Source of the DNA: Tomocerus qinae | Lineage: Eukaryota > Arthropoda > Collembola > Entomobryomorpha > Tomoceridae | Assembly (NCBI GenBank): GCA_020055645.1 | Contig: CM034547.1 | Span: 53,136,909-53,200,908, forward strand | Reading direction: 5' to 3' | DNA: 64,000 bases | Part shown: positions 1 to 13,900 of the stretch, one piece after another | Layout: each line of letters starts with the position of its first letter | Numbering within the stretch: position 1 is the first letter of the stretch | Notes under the pieces: model-generated | Databases searched by the model: none | Seen by the model: the letters and a program-made list of their open reading frames with translations, nothing else | What the model was told of the DNA's origin: nothing | Made by a program: the position numbers and the translations under genes

Positions 1-555
1 TTCCCTTCCGAGATGTTAATAAGCTTTATAACAATGATTGATACAAAAGGAACATTCTCATTTATACAGAGATATATCAGGAGTACCCGGTTTACAATCA
101 TTTAACTCCAACTCAACTGTAAAGTAAGTTTTGTGTTCTAACATATATGTAAATATTCGTAAACCATGCACATAAGTAGAATATGGCCAAGTCCATCTTT
201 AAATTGAATATTACATGTCCACTCACAATCAATAAATGGGTGGAATCGACTTTGTTTAGTATACTAATAGGATATGGTGGCTGCTATCCTAAAATTCAGA
301 TTTGGTATTCAGAATTGGATTTTAGTACAATACTAGACAAATCATGTATATAATATTTTGTTTAATGAACATCTTCATATCAGCTTAAAAGAAAAGCCAC
401 CAATATATTGGTATGTTGAAAATATTATCGTTTAACAATCATTGATACGATCTTTCGATTGGTACAAGCATTGCTAAATAACTCGGGAAGTATTTATTTT
501 TGGTTGAGACAGCATACAATCATCATAAGCGAAACATGTACAATAAGTCATTTCT

Positions 556-986
556 GACCATATGATCATAAGCGACAATTTTCATATTTTCCCAATAATA
601 TATCCTTCAAACGTTGTATAAAAAGGTTGAAACTATAAAATTGTATTGCTAGAGATGTCTGTTAATTTTTCAAACATGATGGATTACTATGAAAATGGCT
701 TTCAGATTTAGATACATGTCAAAAGCGTTGTACATCATATGCGCAGGTAGCCCTTTAATTACAATTATAGTAATAATTTAGCCAAACAATTACCTATGTA
801 AATATGGGTTATATCAAAAATACTTAGACTAACCACCTATATACTGCAATATTTAAAGTCACATACTTAAGAAATCACGAAAATACACTAAAATCAAAAG
901 TGTCGCTTATAATAAAATGGCCTTTGTCACTTATGATAAAATGGTCCCAATTCATTTTAAAAAGAGTCGCTTATGATTATATGGCC
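556..986. repeat. Inverted pair of a 21-bp motif around a possible non-autonomous element
   Basis: The 21-mer at 556-576 reads GACCATATGATCATAAGCGA plus C. Its reverse complement recurs at 966-986 with two mismatches. Related forms of the GTCGCTTATGATNATATGGCC motif also lie near 901-920 and 928-950. The inverted pair about 410 bp apart, plus degenerate internal copies, suggests the remnant of a small non-autonomous transposable element. No target-site duplication could be defined, so the boundaries are approximate. Confidence 0.4.
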
Positions 987-1560
987 TTCAAGTTTCGACC
1001 TCTAAAAGAAATACTTTCAATTTAGCTAAATTAAAATGTTGTGTACCGTTTGAAAGCCCGTTTCAAGAACTATTAGCGGACATATAACATTTGATAATTT
1101 CAACCCACAACTAAAATGACAACATTTCTGGTGGCCCATGTCTAAAATCGAATCATTGAGAAACTATAAATTACAAAATGTGATTTTAGTCTAATATTAT
1201 TTTCTAAGAGCTCTGTTTATTTTGGTTATCTATAGACATGATATGTAGTCTTCGACAAAAATTCGTACTGTGGTCCCAGAAGACTCAGGCCTATGTCACT
1301 TTGATAAAACTTACGAAATTCGTCACAAATGATGTCGTTTATGATAATGTGACCTCTCCACTTTCGAACCCTAAAATAAATACTTACCGTGTAGTGTAGT
1401 CACATTAAGATTTATACCATTCGAAAGGTCGTCTCAAGGACTATGAAATAAAACCTCAATATTGTAAACGCTGAATCCATCAGTAGAATGGTAGCATTTC
1501 TTTCAACCCAAGTCAGAAGTTCATTAATTTTATTCCAAAAAAATTTCCGTGTCTATTTTG
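966..1560 (+). repeat. Diverged tandem duplication, period about 368 bp
   Basis: A segment starting at 966 (GTCGCTTATGAT, then ATGGCC, CTTTCGACC-like, and ACCGTTTGAAAG with CAAGAACTAT) is repeated from 1334. The second copy carries the corresponding GTCGTTTATGAT, GTGACC, CTTTCGAACC, ACCATTCGAAAG and CAAGGACTAT blocks in the same order. Similarity is patchy, so this is an old duplication or two copies of one mobile element. No coding potential is visible. Confidence 0.5.
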
Positions 1561-4500
1561 GTTTAATTTCGAAATAATATTATGCTAAATTAACCCAGAG
1601 TCTAGTTTGTACCTATAACATAGATTACATAAACGCTTGTGCATTTTGGATCACCCTAAAACACGTACATACATATAAATACATACTAATACGGCCATTA
1701 TAATATAGAGATTCAGAATTCTAATTATTTGCATAATTAGTGCCAAAATTTACTTCATCAACCTACGGATTTGTAATACAGCCAATTTTAATTTAGCTAC
1801 TAACTATTTGTGAATGATGTGTAAATGTGTAACCTACATTTTCCTTACACAAGTCTAAATAGAGTACAATATTATGCAATGCAATGGGATTTAACATGCA
1901 AATGTTTCTTTTTCAGCTTTATCAGTAGTAGGTACGCTCATGCAGGGAGGCTTTGTAAGTTTTGAGTTGGGTATTAGCATACAGAATACAAAAAGCCAAT
2001 TGTAGTTACAGTGTCATGTTTATATTACATATTACTATTTACCTTGCGTAGTAGAATTAGAATCATCAATTAATGCAAACAAAATTTTATGATGTCCCCA
2101 GTCTGTGTGTTCATTTAGTAAGGCCAACTTGTTCATCTCTATGTGTATTGTGATTGAATGTGTTGGTAGCTCCTTTTCAGTATTTGAAGGGGCATATAGG
2201 AATAAAAATGAATTGAATAGATAGAACCCTTCAGTCCCAATGGCATAATAGTAGGATGACTTCTGGTTCTCTTGTGCTAAGTTACGTTAGGTTACTTGGC
2301 CCATGAAATGAACAAACCCAGCCAAGCCATCTAAAAGGAAATCCAAACAGTGCTCCACTGTTCTACGTAACATTTGTGTTTAGATTAGCCATCTTTATGA
2401 TCTTGTCTCTCTCACTATATATAGCCATTTGTAAACTCCTGTTCTAGCTGACAAAATAACATAAGCAAAGCTAGTCCATAACATACCCGACATAATGTGT
2501 TCTAATATTATACATACACATGTATTAGACATGGCATAATACACAATCAAAACCAAATCTCGCATCTCTATGTTCTACGAATAATAATATAGCACATTAT
2601 TTCAATGCAAAGGTTTTACAATGTACTAGGGAATATTGAGGGTATGGAAGTATATAGGATGGATTAAATGTTTAATGTGATGTGTGTCATCGTCGTTGGG
2701 GAAAAGAGATACTATTTTTCCTAATCTTCCTTATAGATGATGATGAAAAGGGTAGGATCGGAATAACAGCGTAGAAAAACATATAACTTCTCCCATTTAC
2801 ATTTGACGGGGGAATCGAATTTCGGTTATTCAACCAAGTCCAGTCAGTCGTGTCAAGTCTGTTGCTCAGAGTCAATCTTCTTTCTCTATTTCTTTATTAC
2901 ACAACTTGAACAATTTGTACAAACGAAAGGAATTAGTTCTAAATACCTCACTACAAACATACGATGTAAAATAAGCTAGACGAGAACGTGGGTGTAGTCG
3001 TTTTAGTACAAGAATTCAAGTTACTACTGCTGAAGAAATAGTTTTGGTCTTTTCCAAGTGATTAACAACAAGAACAAAATTCTCGTTTCTTTGCGAGAAA
3101 AAAGACCTGCCCCTACATAAAACAATAAATAAAGTCAAATAGTCATTTATACTATTCTACATCTATGTACACAGTTTGAAAAGTTACAACTGGCAAAAGC
3201 ATACAATAAAGTATCAGGAAACCAATTGGAAGTTTCGATGAGATGCCGAGTTATTTGTCTCGCAAATTCACCCGAAAAATCCTCCGTTCGTTGCAATTCT
3301 TTCTAGAAACAGAGTGACTCACATCCAAAGTGCTAAATAGGTAAATTGTAATTCATTGTTTACGTTCCTTTCTTTTAAGTGATTGTTTTAAGAGGGTTTC
3401 TAATTTCCGCTGATCTTGTACGGTAAACGACATATCGACCAAGAAATATGAAAGTAACGGCAACCCTCCTGACTTCCTTCTGCTTTAAGAAATGAAGTGT
3501 CTATCATATCAAACAAAGCAAGCATTCAGCGATTAGTAGTTAAGATTGGCAAGCGTTATATTTAATCTTTCGCAGGGGAATTCAAGTATAAATGATAATT
3601 TCATAAATAGTTAGGTAACTAATATGATTAATACCTTAACATTTATTCTACACTTGCTTTCTTGACATTTACAAAGGATAGTTATACGTGACTGATTTCC
3701 AATATAAGTGAGTCACCGTATGCCGTACAGACATTGTCACATGGTAAGGGCTAACTTTATATCCCACTGCGTGAAGCAGTTGTGAGGTTATGAATACATA
3801 GCTATGTCCTACATAGCTAAGCTTGATACAAAAGGATAATGTCAATTGCCATACTCTAATTTTGTAACTAACTATCCAGTACGACCTGATAATGTGAATT
3901 TGGTCTTGGATTTTCGCCTTGAAGCTCTATTAATTGATCAAAAGAGCTCTATTAAGTAAAATAGTACGGAACTAGTGTCAATTTAAGTATGAAACGCATG
4001 CTTTACGCATTACTAAACTCAATTAAATAGTCCAAGTTCGCTGATTATAGTAGTGCCATAAAACAGGAGACATTTTCACTTTGCATATGCGAACAATGGA
4101 AGTCTTTTAATGTCAATTTTCTAGTGGATACTTTTCCAAATTTGCGTGTGACTCACGGGACTAACTCCATTAAAGGCTTTCAACGATTTGTCCTGAAATG
4201 CTAGCAAACATAAAATTTTGTTTATTGTGTCCATACAAACCCTATATTTTTTGCTAAGTTATCTGCATAATGTATAGGAACAATTATTATAATTTCTTCG
4301 TTTATATTATATCAATGGGATCTGAATTATTCTTCGAAATATCAATTTATTCAATTATTTGTGAAATTCTATTGCTTAGAGGAATTTCTGTGTTTCAAAA
4401 GTCTAAATTCTGTCGTTATATTTCGCACATCAATATTAAGCATTAGAAAATTGATTTTTAACGTGGACTCTATCCAGGAAAATCTAAGCTTCAGAAATAC

Positions 4501-5961
4501 ACAATTAATGTTTCTCTCAATGTATTCTATTAGTATAACTCGGTATAACGAATGAGGCATTTTTTATGCCAATGGGGTACCCAAGGAGAGACATTAATCG
4601 CATTCTTTTTTACCAATTCGGACGCTTGGTTCTAAATAGCTTAGCAAATAGTAATAGCGACTTGTACATACTTGTTCTTGTTCGTTCATATATCTTTGTG
4701 TAGGTATACCCCTTAATTTATCGAACTGTTACTGTGAGCTGTGAAAAACCATTTGCAAAAGTTGGCAATCAGCAATACAAGGTAGGTGTGTGGCTGTCTA
4801 GGTTAGGTAGGCGCTGGGTTATGTGATGCGAGTGACGTGATTGAGCTAAAATAAAATCAAGAGTAACACAACGTAAAATAGCGATTGAACAAAACACGGT
4901 ATTTGGACAAGATTGAATCTCAAGAGCCCTATAAACGATACGAAAGTTTTCTGGGTGATTATTATTTCTCTTTAGCTGGTTGTGAGTGTGTTAAACTCTA
5001 GAGTATTTTTATGAGTTTAGCAGTAAATACGCCAGTTTAGCCAACTGGGCTGCCTGCTAACAAACTAATGCGAACAGCGCGAAGTTGCTTTAAGTGCATT
5101 GGAGTATTAAAATAAAAGGTACTCTCTATTTCTCGTAAAATGTGATAGATTTGAAACTATATTGCTGTACTTGCACTTTATGATGGTTTTTGTTCCCTCG
5201 TTCTAAACATTATGTCAAGATGTTAACTAAAATGAGCTGTCCCACTCCCACGCTTTAGTTCATCCTACATATATGAATCAAACTATTACTTACTTCTAAG
5301 TCATTAACAGATACACAAAATTATCTTCCCCTGTATCAAAGATAAAGTATTGTTATTTAATCTCGTTGATTTATTGTGAAACGTTGATATATTTATTGAT
5401 GCGCTGCAAGAGCAGTTAGATTTATTTAGGTATTCAATTATTTTGTAATTATAGATCTATTGTAGGTGCCTGGTTGGTTGTATCGTTTCTTTAAAATCCA
5501 AAAAATTTTAACCACTTTAGAAAATTTTGATTTAGAGGTTTAAAAACGATTTATTTAAGACGCCTGAATTCCAACTGGAGTCGAAGAATAAAGGATTGTT
5601 ATTCTATGCTATCAACAGGCAGGTGGAAAGAAAAAAGTTCAGGATGTGTATTAATTATAGAGGAAGTGTTGATTACCTTACATTTCTTGGCTTGTTTACA
5701 ATATGTTTGGACAATTGTTATATCTGATATCTGGAATAGAAACTGAATTGTAGCTGGGAAGGGTCATGCTCCGGTGGCAATGAAAGGATATTTTTGGAGA
5801 TTCTTATGACAGGAACAAGGAAAGAGGGAGAAAGAACTCTATCATTGCCTAAGTATACAAGATATATCTATTATAGTGTTCTCTGCTATTGCTAACAGAA
5901 TCTTCTCCTTATTCACAGCCCATATCACTTGACTAGACGGGAAAATAAGTAGAAGCGAAGA

Positions 5962-6336
5962 ATGAGAAGTGAATTAGGGTGTTCTGATAGTGATGCAAGT
6001 ATGAGTGCAGCGAGAGCTCCTACGCCGAATGTCTCTGCTGGCTGTAGCCATACGAGCAATAAAGAAACCAAAAAGAAGCCGTTGCCGAATCCTAAGCCAA
6101 AGAGACTTCTTCAGCTCTCTCCAGCCTCGGCGACAATAACAAACCCTGTCCGAGCACTAAGGGAGCCTGCACTAGTCCTACCATCACAATCAACTTTATC
6201 ATCATCGCCGTCCTCTTCTATATCTTGCTTCACGTCAATAACGACAACAACAACGACGAGGACGGCCGTCATTGAACTCGCAACGAAATTCTTAGAGGAA
6301 AATGTACGGAAGAGCATGAAACCGCGGATATTTCCG
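5962..6336 (+). CDS. KIF26/CG14535-like kinesin, coding exon 1 (N-terminus)
   Basis: First coding block of the atypical kinesin gene that continues at 7779, 41560 and 62412. The ATG at 5962 is the first start in frame after a TAG at 5950-5952. A strong acceptor at 5917-5918 leaves 43 nt of 5' UTR in this exon. The 125 codons end in phase 0 at a CCG|GTGGGT donor, and the next exon also starts in phase 0. The product is low-complexity and rich in Ser, Thr, Pro and Lys, with a K-P-L-P-N-P-K-P-K basic patch around residue 40 and a run of threonines near residue 95. It ends in a short, possibly helical stretch (ELATKFLEENVRKS). Base composition is visibly more GC-rich than the flanks. The N-termini of this family are poorly conserved, so assignment rests on phase, strand and order rather than on homology. 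It could be a separate small gene, but that is less likely. Confidence 0.6.
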
Positions 6337-7778
6337 GTGGGTGTTCTATTCAATGTTATGTTCTGCTTTCTTTTCTCCCGTTTCTTCAGTTCCCTTCTGT
6401 TCTGTCATTTTATTACTCTTTCATGTGATATAATTTTTCATGACATTTCATCAATTTCCTTAGGGAGTTGACTTGCTACTTACATACATACTTAGGGAGG
6501 TACGTACGCTGTAAGAGTACTGCTGTAGGTTTTTTAAGTCAAAACGTAGCTTTATGCTATGATACTGCTATTACATAGGAGCTTTACTGTATATGTTCAT
6601 TCATACCATTGGTTTCAGTACTACATAGGTTGATACATAGTAGAGGCACTATAATTCTGTCGAAGAGCCATTTCATTACATACACAAGTTCCTAGGATCA
6701 TGATGCATTTTATATAATATTTCCTGTGAATTCAGGTGTATAGTTATACCTACTTACCATTGCACTCAGCACATACTGCTAATAAATTAAAATGTAATTA
6801 TCTTTATTTCATATCAATTATGAACTTTTCTTTGCATATGACTGTCAAAACAGTAAATATGCTTTCAGCATCTTTTAAAATGATTTTGGTTAAACTTTAT
6901 TGAACAAGAATGAGAAGAGATGGTTTTGATTTAATGTATTTTTATTTAGATTGATGAAAGAAAGGTAGTAAAATATGTGTAGTGGTAGCACAAAGCTGAT
7001 TGATATTGGTATCCAAATACAGAATCCCCTATGCTAAGCAAAACAAACCTAAAAATTGCTTATGCGTTTGGTTCTGTCCACTACTTTTCTTGTTATTGGC
7101 AATTGAAAATTTGAAGATTGAGAAAAGGTAGTGCTATTACCATAAAATAAACCATCGTCCGCTCAAGTGTTTGATGCTAGTTGAATTGCACCACCATTGC
7201 AATATGCCATAGGGAAACGTAAAATAACATTAGATTGCTACTGGCTCTTGATAATAAAACGAAATTGTCTACTTAATCCTTTGAAAGGGAAGAAAAGAGA
7301 AAACTGCTCAGAAAATGACAGATTCTGTACTCATAAAACTTTTGTATTGACCAGATTGAATCTAATCCCTTTACAATGCCTCTCATACATCTGGCAGTGA
7401 ATTCAATTAAAATGTGCATAAAACAGCATCGAGACTCGAGACATTATACACACATTCACAGCTGGTGTTAAGGAGTAAGAATTTCGTAGACTATATATTT
7501 AATAGAAGGTACTAAAAATATAGCATATTTTAGACTTGCAATCATTGCACTACTGCAAAAATTTTCTTGATTTTGTCAGATCATCTTACATCATTTAATT
7601 CTCCATGTACCTGAAATATCTGTTGATCAGTTTATATTATGTAGGTCTATGAAAAGAAGCATCAGTGTAGCACGTATTTATGATTGTATGTGTCTGGTTA
7701 GCTATTTTCGTTGAAGGGTTTGGAGTTTTATTTTAACGGAGCACTAAAGTGATACTTATTTCTACGATGTCTGTTTAG
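6337..7778 (+). other. Intron 1 of the kinesin gene (1.44 kb)
   Basis: AT-rich spacer between the GTGGGT donor at 6337 and the CTGTTTAG acceptor ending at 7778. A frame read through the donor from exon 1 runs to a stop at 6469-6471 and turns hydrophobic, as expected for intronic sequence. Nothing else recognisable was seen. Confidence 0.55.
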
Positions 7779-7930
7779 ATGGAAAGCACGTCCGTTCCTG
7801 AAAGGGTGCCGACGCCTTTCGTTTTCACATCGGACAGCCACATTCGACATTCGACAGGATTTAAAAAGAGTCTGGACGAATTTCTTGAAAGAAGACCATC
7901 ACTTGTCAATGCCAGCAATGGTCAGTCCAG
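7779..7930 (+). CDS. KIF26/CG14535-like kinesin, coding exon 2
   Basis: A 152-nt exon bounded by a TGTCTGTTTAG acceptor and a strong CAG|GTATGT donor. It enters in phase 0 and leaves in phase 2 (final AG, completed to AGA/Arg by the first base of the exon at 41560). It encodes 50 full residues starting M-E-S-T-S-V-P-E-R-V-P-T-P-F, then a mixed-charge segment (KKSLDEFLERRPSL) that could be a short helix. No named domain is visible. The exon begins exactly with ATG, so a transcript starting in intron 1 could initiate here. GC content is well above the surroundings. Both flanking junctions keep frame, which supports its membership in the gene. Confidence 0.7.
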
Positions 7931-10900
7931 GTATGTGAAATAAATTTACAAATTCCTCCTGCATACCTTACATTTTTTGAAGCGTTTATTACGTCGACCA
8001 CATGACCATTGCACATTAGTTTGCAAAATTGCTAAAAGTGACCGTGTATGTTTACATTTACATACATGGCATAAAATAGTTATAAATGTATCAGTAATTT
8101 TAATGTGGGTGTACACGGTTCAACTTTTAAATGAATGTAGTACGATTGCATAACAGTTTGTGTTGAGTAAGTTACCCTTCGTGGCATCTGATATTGCACA
8201 GAACGCACTTAAGTGAAATTCAAGAAAAAAGGTTGGAGTAAGTTGCATGTAACGGAAAATCCAAACTATTTTATCGCAAACCTTCTAATCTGGTTTGAAT
8301 TAGAAAATAGTTTCATTTCTAACGGAATAAGTGCCTGTAAGGCACTTTACGAACATTTATTATCCCCTTCATTGTTCCTTTCATACCTCTTAAGAGCTCA
8401 TTTGTGTACATAACTAAACAAAAATCCCTACTGCACGTGCATTGCGAAATGTTGATGTTGCTACACATTGATATGGTACGTATGAATGAACTTATGCACA
8501 CATACACATGGTATATTGTAAGTATTATATAACCTATAATGTCACAATGTTTACACAGCCTTAGGACACACACGTACAAATAGTATAGAATTGTGTGTGG
8601 TGGAATAACAATGCAAACTGGTGAATAAATGGTAAGATAATATTCATATGCATGTGGATGCATTATGTCATACTTAATGTTAAGCACTGTAGACTAAAGC
8701 AGTGCACAAAAGTATATTTAGTGGCTTACTTTGTATTGTGTCTTTTGGAATGAGAAATTCCGACGAGCGTGTTCCCAAGTCATTTTTCAACACTTTATCT
8801 CTTGATTCGTTATACGGGAGCAAGTCCATTCATATTATCATTATTATGATTACTTAAAGGAGTGACACGGTGATTTTGTGTGTTGATAACGACGAAGCAT
8901 TCAGGAGCGGCAGTCCGACACGGAAACACAGCCAGTTATGAGCAGCGTCATGCAAGAACCAAACATAGACCACATGTCAAAAATCGCATGATGAACTGTT
9001 CTCTCTATTTTCAAACTTATTTAGTAATGCTTTCCCCGCACCACCCCACCTATATCCTTTTTACCTACAGGGCAGATATGCCAATATGCACTCGTAATTA
9101 TAGGGAGCTGAACAATGATACTTTCTCCTGCCATTTCTTCTCATTTTTACTTTAATAGGTCTTTATGCTTCATTAACTTCAGTTTTCTTGTTTTCCATCC
9201 TTTTCTCCATTTGGAAACTTCAGACTTCCGGAGAATTCCATTCAACTTTTACTGCTCCCATCATCATTATAATGAACTATTTATGCCGAAAGGAATTTCA
9301 CGAATAATACGAATATAAACTTACTCTATTGCTTCGACACGCCTCTTCCATTTTAACTGCTCATTCTAGTTCTATGAATATACTGATGCTACAACCAAAT
9401 TGGATCACAAAGATTTTTTTACTATCAAGCTGTAAACAACACCAACATCGTAGCGTAAGGGCAATATAAAAATATTTATGGCTTGCTGCATGTACTATGT
9501 ACTCGATTCAATTCAACCCAGTGCTAAATGACTGCAGTTGCCAAATATACTTTTTGGATTGCAATAACATTTGTACGATGCGCCAGCCTAAAATTTGGCC
9601 TAAATCATGACAGTTATGTTTAGATTTTATCATACCAGTTCCTGTTTGTTTTTATGTATGTATATTTCACCTACATTAGAATTCCTATCCAATTGGGACT
9701 CGGAAAATTATTTAGGTCCATTTGTAATAAATTCATGTCCACCAACAACGTCTTTCGTCTCACGAAATCGTCTTGGAATTATATCAGTTATGTCAACATG
9801 CATTTAACTATAGAATCATCTAAAAGCAAGTTATACACACGTTTTATTTCTTTATTGTTTGTTAAGGATTAACTTGAAATACTTTCCGTTTCGGGTCCCA
9901 GTGTCTACTTAGATATATGTAGTCAATTTCATTTTCTACGATGATAAACTTGTTTTAATTCATGTTTTATTATTTTGATTACAATATCCTGAAAGACATT
10001 ATATAAAGGTTGTCAATAATCGATTTAAAACCGACCATGCAGTTGTTGAACTTAGAACCTCACTTTAATTTGGCTGTATACGTGGAGTATTTATTGCAGT
10101 GAATTGTCCTCAATGCATTATCCTAGCTTATCGACAATAAAATAGAATTTATGACATCAACATAAAAACATGGTAATGCTATAATAGCAAGTCAACAAAG
10201 TCAATGGAAGAAAGAAAACAGCTCGGTTTTTATTTTGACACATTGTATGAAATGCTGCCTAAAGTAAGCTATATTATGATATGTGAATTATTATAAGGCT
10301 ACCACAATCAAGCAGATATTTTCCAGAATTCATAAAATCTAGTGTATGACTCTATTTCTCTATGAAATAATAACTAATAGGCTTCTGAGATGAGGAAATG
10401 ACATGATTATAATTGAAATGATAAGCCAATATGAAAATACACGGAATGAAGCAAAAAATATCGACACCCTTTCTTGCTTCCTTGGGTATTCAGGTATTCA
10501 CGTTATTTAAAGTATACATATTATTTGAGTGAATTGATGTCTCTAAATCCAATTATTCCAGTATATTCCTATTTCATCAATTTCTCGTATCTTCTCGCTG
10601 ATGTGACAGTGGCAAGTAATTGAGAAATTTTTAATTATTTCAAATACTTTCAGATGTGTCACTAGTACTTAATTACAGCAAAATAGCACCACCTCTATGA
10701 ATATCACAAGACAATAGTTTAACCAGGAAAAAGATATGATATCTACAATTTTACTTTAATTATAATTATTGTACCTAGCAAAAAATTACGGAAGGACGGA
10801 CAATTTGATGCTTTAATGCGAGCCATGTAGAATCTGAGGAAATGGTTTTCACTAGTTTCGCATTGGACGAAGGGCAGAATAAGTAGTCGTAAGTATCCTA

Positions 10901-13900
10901 ATAATAATGCGTCTGGGTGAAATTGATAGCAATTAGATAGAACAAACTCTATTAAATTTTTCTGTCTTTATTGACTCCCATAAATCATTTGTGTAGAGAG
11001 GTAATTACTGTCCTTGTGCGAGTCCAGCCTTAGAACCTCCCAGTCGGTTTCCACCCATGTAGATAGACACGTATGTGTACATAGATATAAGTAGTAAAGT
11101 ATCTTAACGTATATCGCCCGTCTCGTCTGGCTTACCATCCGAGAAATCGGTAGGGGGTTTATGGACTCATGGTTTCCTAATATAAAAATTTATTCTGGTC
11201 CAATATGGGACTTTACGGGCGACTCTATCAACGATACGTTTCGCGGTGTGTATTGAAGCCACAGTCATAAGCCAAACACAGGAAGATGCTTTTCTTTCAG
11301 TTTTATTTCTTTCTTCTGTTCAGTTGGCGTGCATTCGGCTTGGCAATGTCATTGTATTATGTACAACTTTAAGCGGACATGAACACGAGGAGAGGGAATA
11401 AGGACCGGCTGTTCTTTCCACCGCTTCACTTTTCCAGACTCGACGATTATACTCTGTCCTGTTGGATCTTATGTCTTTTATTATGAAGCTACGATGCAAC
11501 GATATTATGCGTGTCTTTTGCTTCGTGACATTTTCCCTTCAATGCAAGTTGACTTCACTGAAATATATTTTCATGGTTTTCTCTCATTCTAATACAGAAT
11601 TCTAGTAGTACAAGGTTTACTGTTGTAAAAATGGTGCCCTCTGTATATTGATAGAGAGATTTTGGGAATTCAAATCTACTAAACAGATATAGTTGGACCT
11701 ATTGGTATCAGGATATGCATTGATCTAGAGTGTATTTATGTTATGGCTTGATTGAGTTTGTCTTTAGTGCTTGCTCGTGTTATGGAGTTTTAAACTGAAC
11801 CCATACACAATAGTACAGATGTTTCGTAGAATAGTTTCTAGCCCTATGTATAGAAAATGTTGATGTGAAATGAAAGCTTTTTTCTTTGTTGAGCATTACT
11901 AGAAGGTATTACAGTAAGCACTAGCAGAGAGAGAAAGGGTTGTGGATGAAAATCACATTCATTCAGTGAGTGGAAGTGATCCCTTGCCTATTCTGGGTGA
12001 CCAAAATGAATGTAGTGGCACATTCTATAGCTAATCCTGTATATAATGCTTAGCTATATAGAAAAAGTTTAAACATCTTGTTCGTACATACTTTCTCTTG
12101 AAAAGAAAAAGTTTGGGAATGGGATACAGTTGAAAACTATTTTCTACTTCGTACAAGGCATCATTTACATACGTTGCCTCCTAATACAGCAGGAAGGCTA
12201 AACTGTACCTAATTGTTTGTTTTTTTACAAACTGTATGTTCAAGGCTAATCCTACTTCCCGTCTCATTTGAGAATTAGGCACAATTAAGAAAATGCATTT
12301 TTGAAGAATGCCCTCGTTTAAATAATGCGTACTACTCATAACAATCTTTTTATATCCCAAAGTGCATTCTGAACATCTGTGTTTTTATGTAAAGAAATTG
12401 CACGTAGAATTGGGTAGTGCAGTTTGGAGTGGAAGTTCATTTAGTTGCATATTCCCGAAGCAGCGATAACTTTCCTTTAGCCATTTAAATGGGGAGGTAT
12501 TATTCATGTATAAATACTGTATATAGCCAAACACATTATAGACATATATACCATTAGGTAGACAGCCTCATTTCTGTACAATTTTTGTATCATCAGTGTA
12601 GATATAAGATTACGTATAGATATATATAAACACAATGGCAAATGTGCACTACCAATGTAATGTCACTCTGTATAAAAAGAGAAAAAGAAGAGTTGTCGGG
12701 GCACTCGGCGGACGGGGTGCTTACTCAAGTGTTACGCTCTCTGGGAAAAAGAGAAAGAAAAGTGAGTGAGTGAAAGTCAAAGGGAAAGGAAGGCAGACTA
12801 GGGAATGTTCGATGGAGACGTGACTAGATGCAATGTAATGTAATGGAACATTGAGAGTACGTTTACGTATTGCAGCAATGCAATGGATTTGAAGAACGTT
12901 GAAAATGTTGATGGTGACGAGATGCAGTTTAATTCAAGTGAAAAGGGAAAGAGACGAGTAGAAAGTTGCATCGCACTGCAGCCACTCGTTTCGACAAACC
13001 GACAGAGTAGATGAGCCTTGTTCTTCCATTCTAAACCAAACCAAAAGATCACGGACTCAGAGTTACTACACTCAAGTCACAAGGTGCCTAGTACATTACA
13101 TACGTCCGCCTTCTCTATTATATAACATCACGTATACATATACACTAACTATAGATATAATTTAATATATCTCCACTCCTGTATTGCTATAAGGAAGAAT
13201 AAAAAATCCCCTTGACTTTTCGTCTTGAAAGATGTCATGAAAATTATCGCTGTAATACTCTAATACTTTTAACTCTAACTCGTAACTTAGGGTCCTCTAT
13301 AGATTCTTGGATTAACTGAAATGCTTACGATATAACATTTCCTATAATATACTCCCGAGATTCTCTCTCAATACGTCATGCAATTTAACTATGACTTTCT
13401 CAAGTGGTTTGATCCTTCCTGGTCTGTCCCCATTGATGAGACAGTGACTTCAGCACGATCCGCAACGAATTTCTCAGCCCGCACTCTTCATTTTGATTCA
13501 GTGTACCATCATATAATTGTCCGTCCTTGTCCATCCAATTACTTCAATGTTTCTACCTACTTTAGGCTTAATGAAATATTGACAATATATTCAGTTAAAA
13601 TAACAAAACAACGGCTCTTTTACATAATCTTTTCTTTACAGACAACAAAACACCCTTAGAAAACCTAATTAAGAACACTAGATTAATATTTCCCTCTGTT
13701 AATAAAATGGTTTGGAATTATGATGTACTTAAATATACTTATTTCTACAGTACCAAGTGACTTTTTCCACATCACGTGTTAACTTATGTTGTCTTAAATG
13801 AATTTCCCAAAACTAGCGCTTTAGAAAAAGTACTTACAAATATGACAACGATTTCGTGAATGTAAATACCAAATGTTTTGAAAATTGTAACGCTAAAATT

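Larger units (their letters stand above)
1..5918. other. Upstream region or 5' intron, no recognisable coding exon
   Basis: This AT-rich stretch precedes the first supported coding exon. Open frames here are short and have no recognisable domains. A good splice acceptor ends it at 5917-5918 (pyrimidine-rich tract then CACAG). So a 5' untranslated exon and the promoter probably lie within this stretch or further upstream, but I cannot place a transcription start. The only internal structure I can support is the diverged repeat at about 556-1560. Confidence 0.5.

Noticed and set aside
6111..6353. 80-codon - strand frame opposite coding exon 1, with a Val/Asp-rich run
   Set aside because: Shadow of the threonine/serine-rich exon on the + strand.
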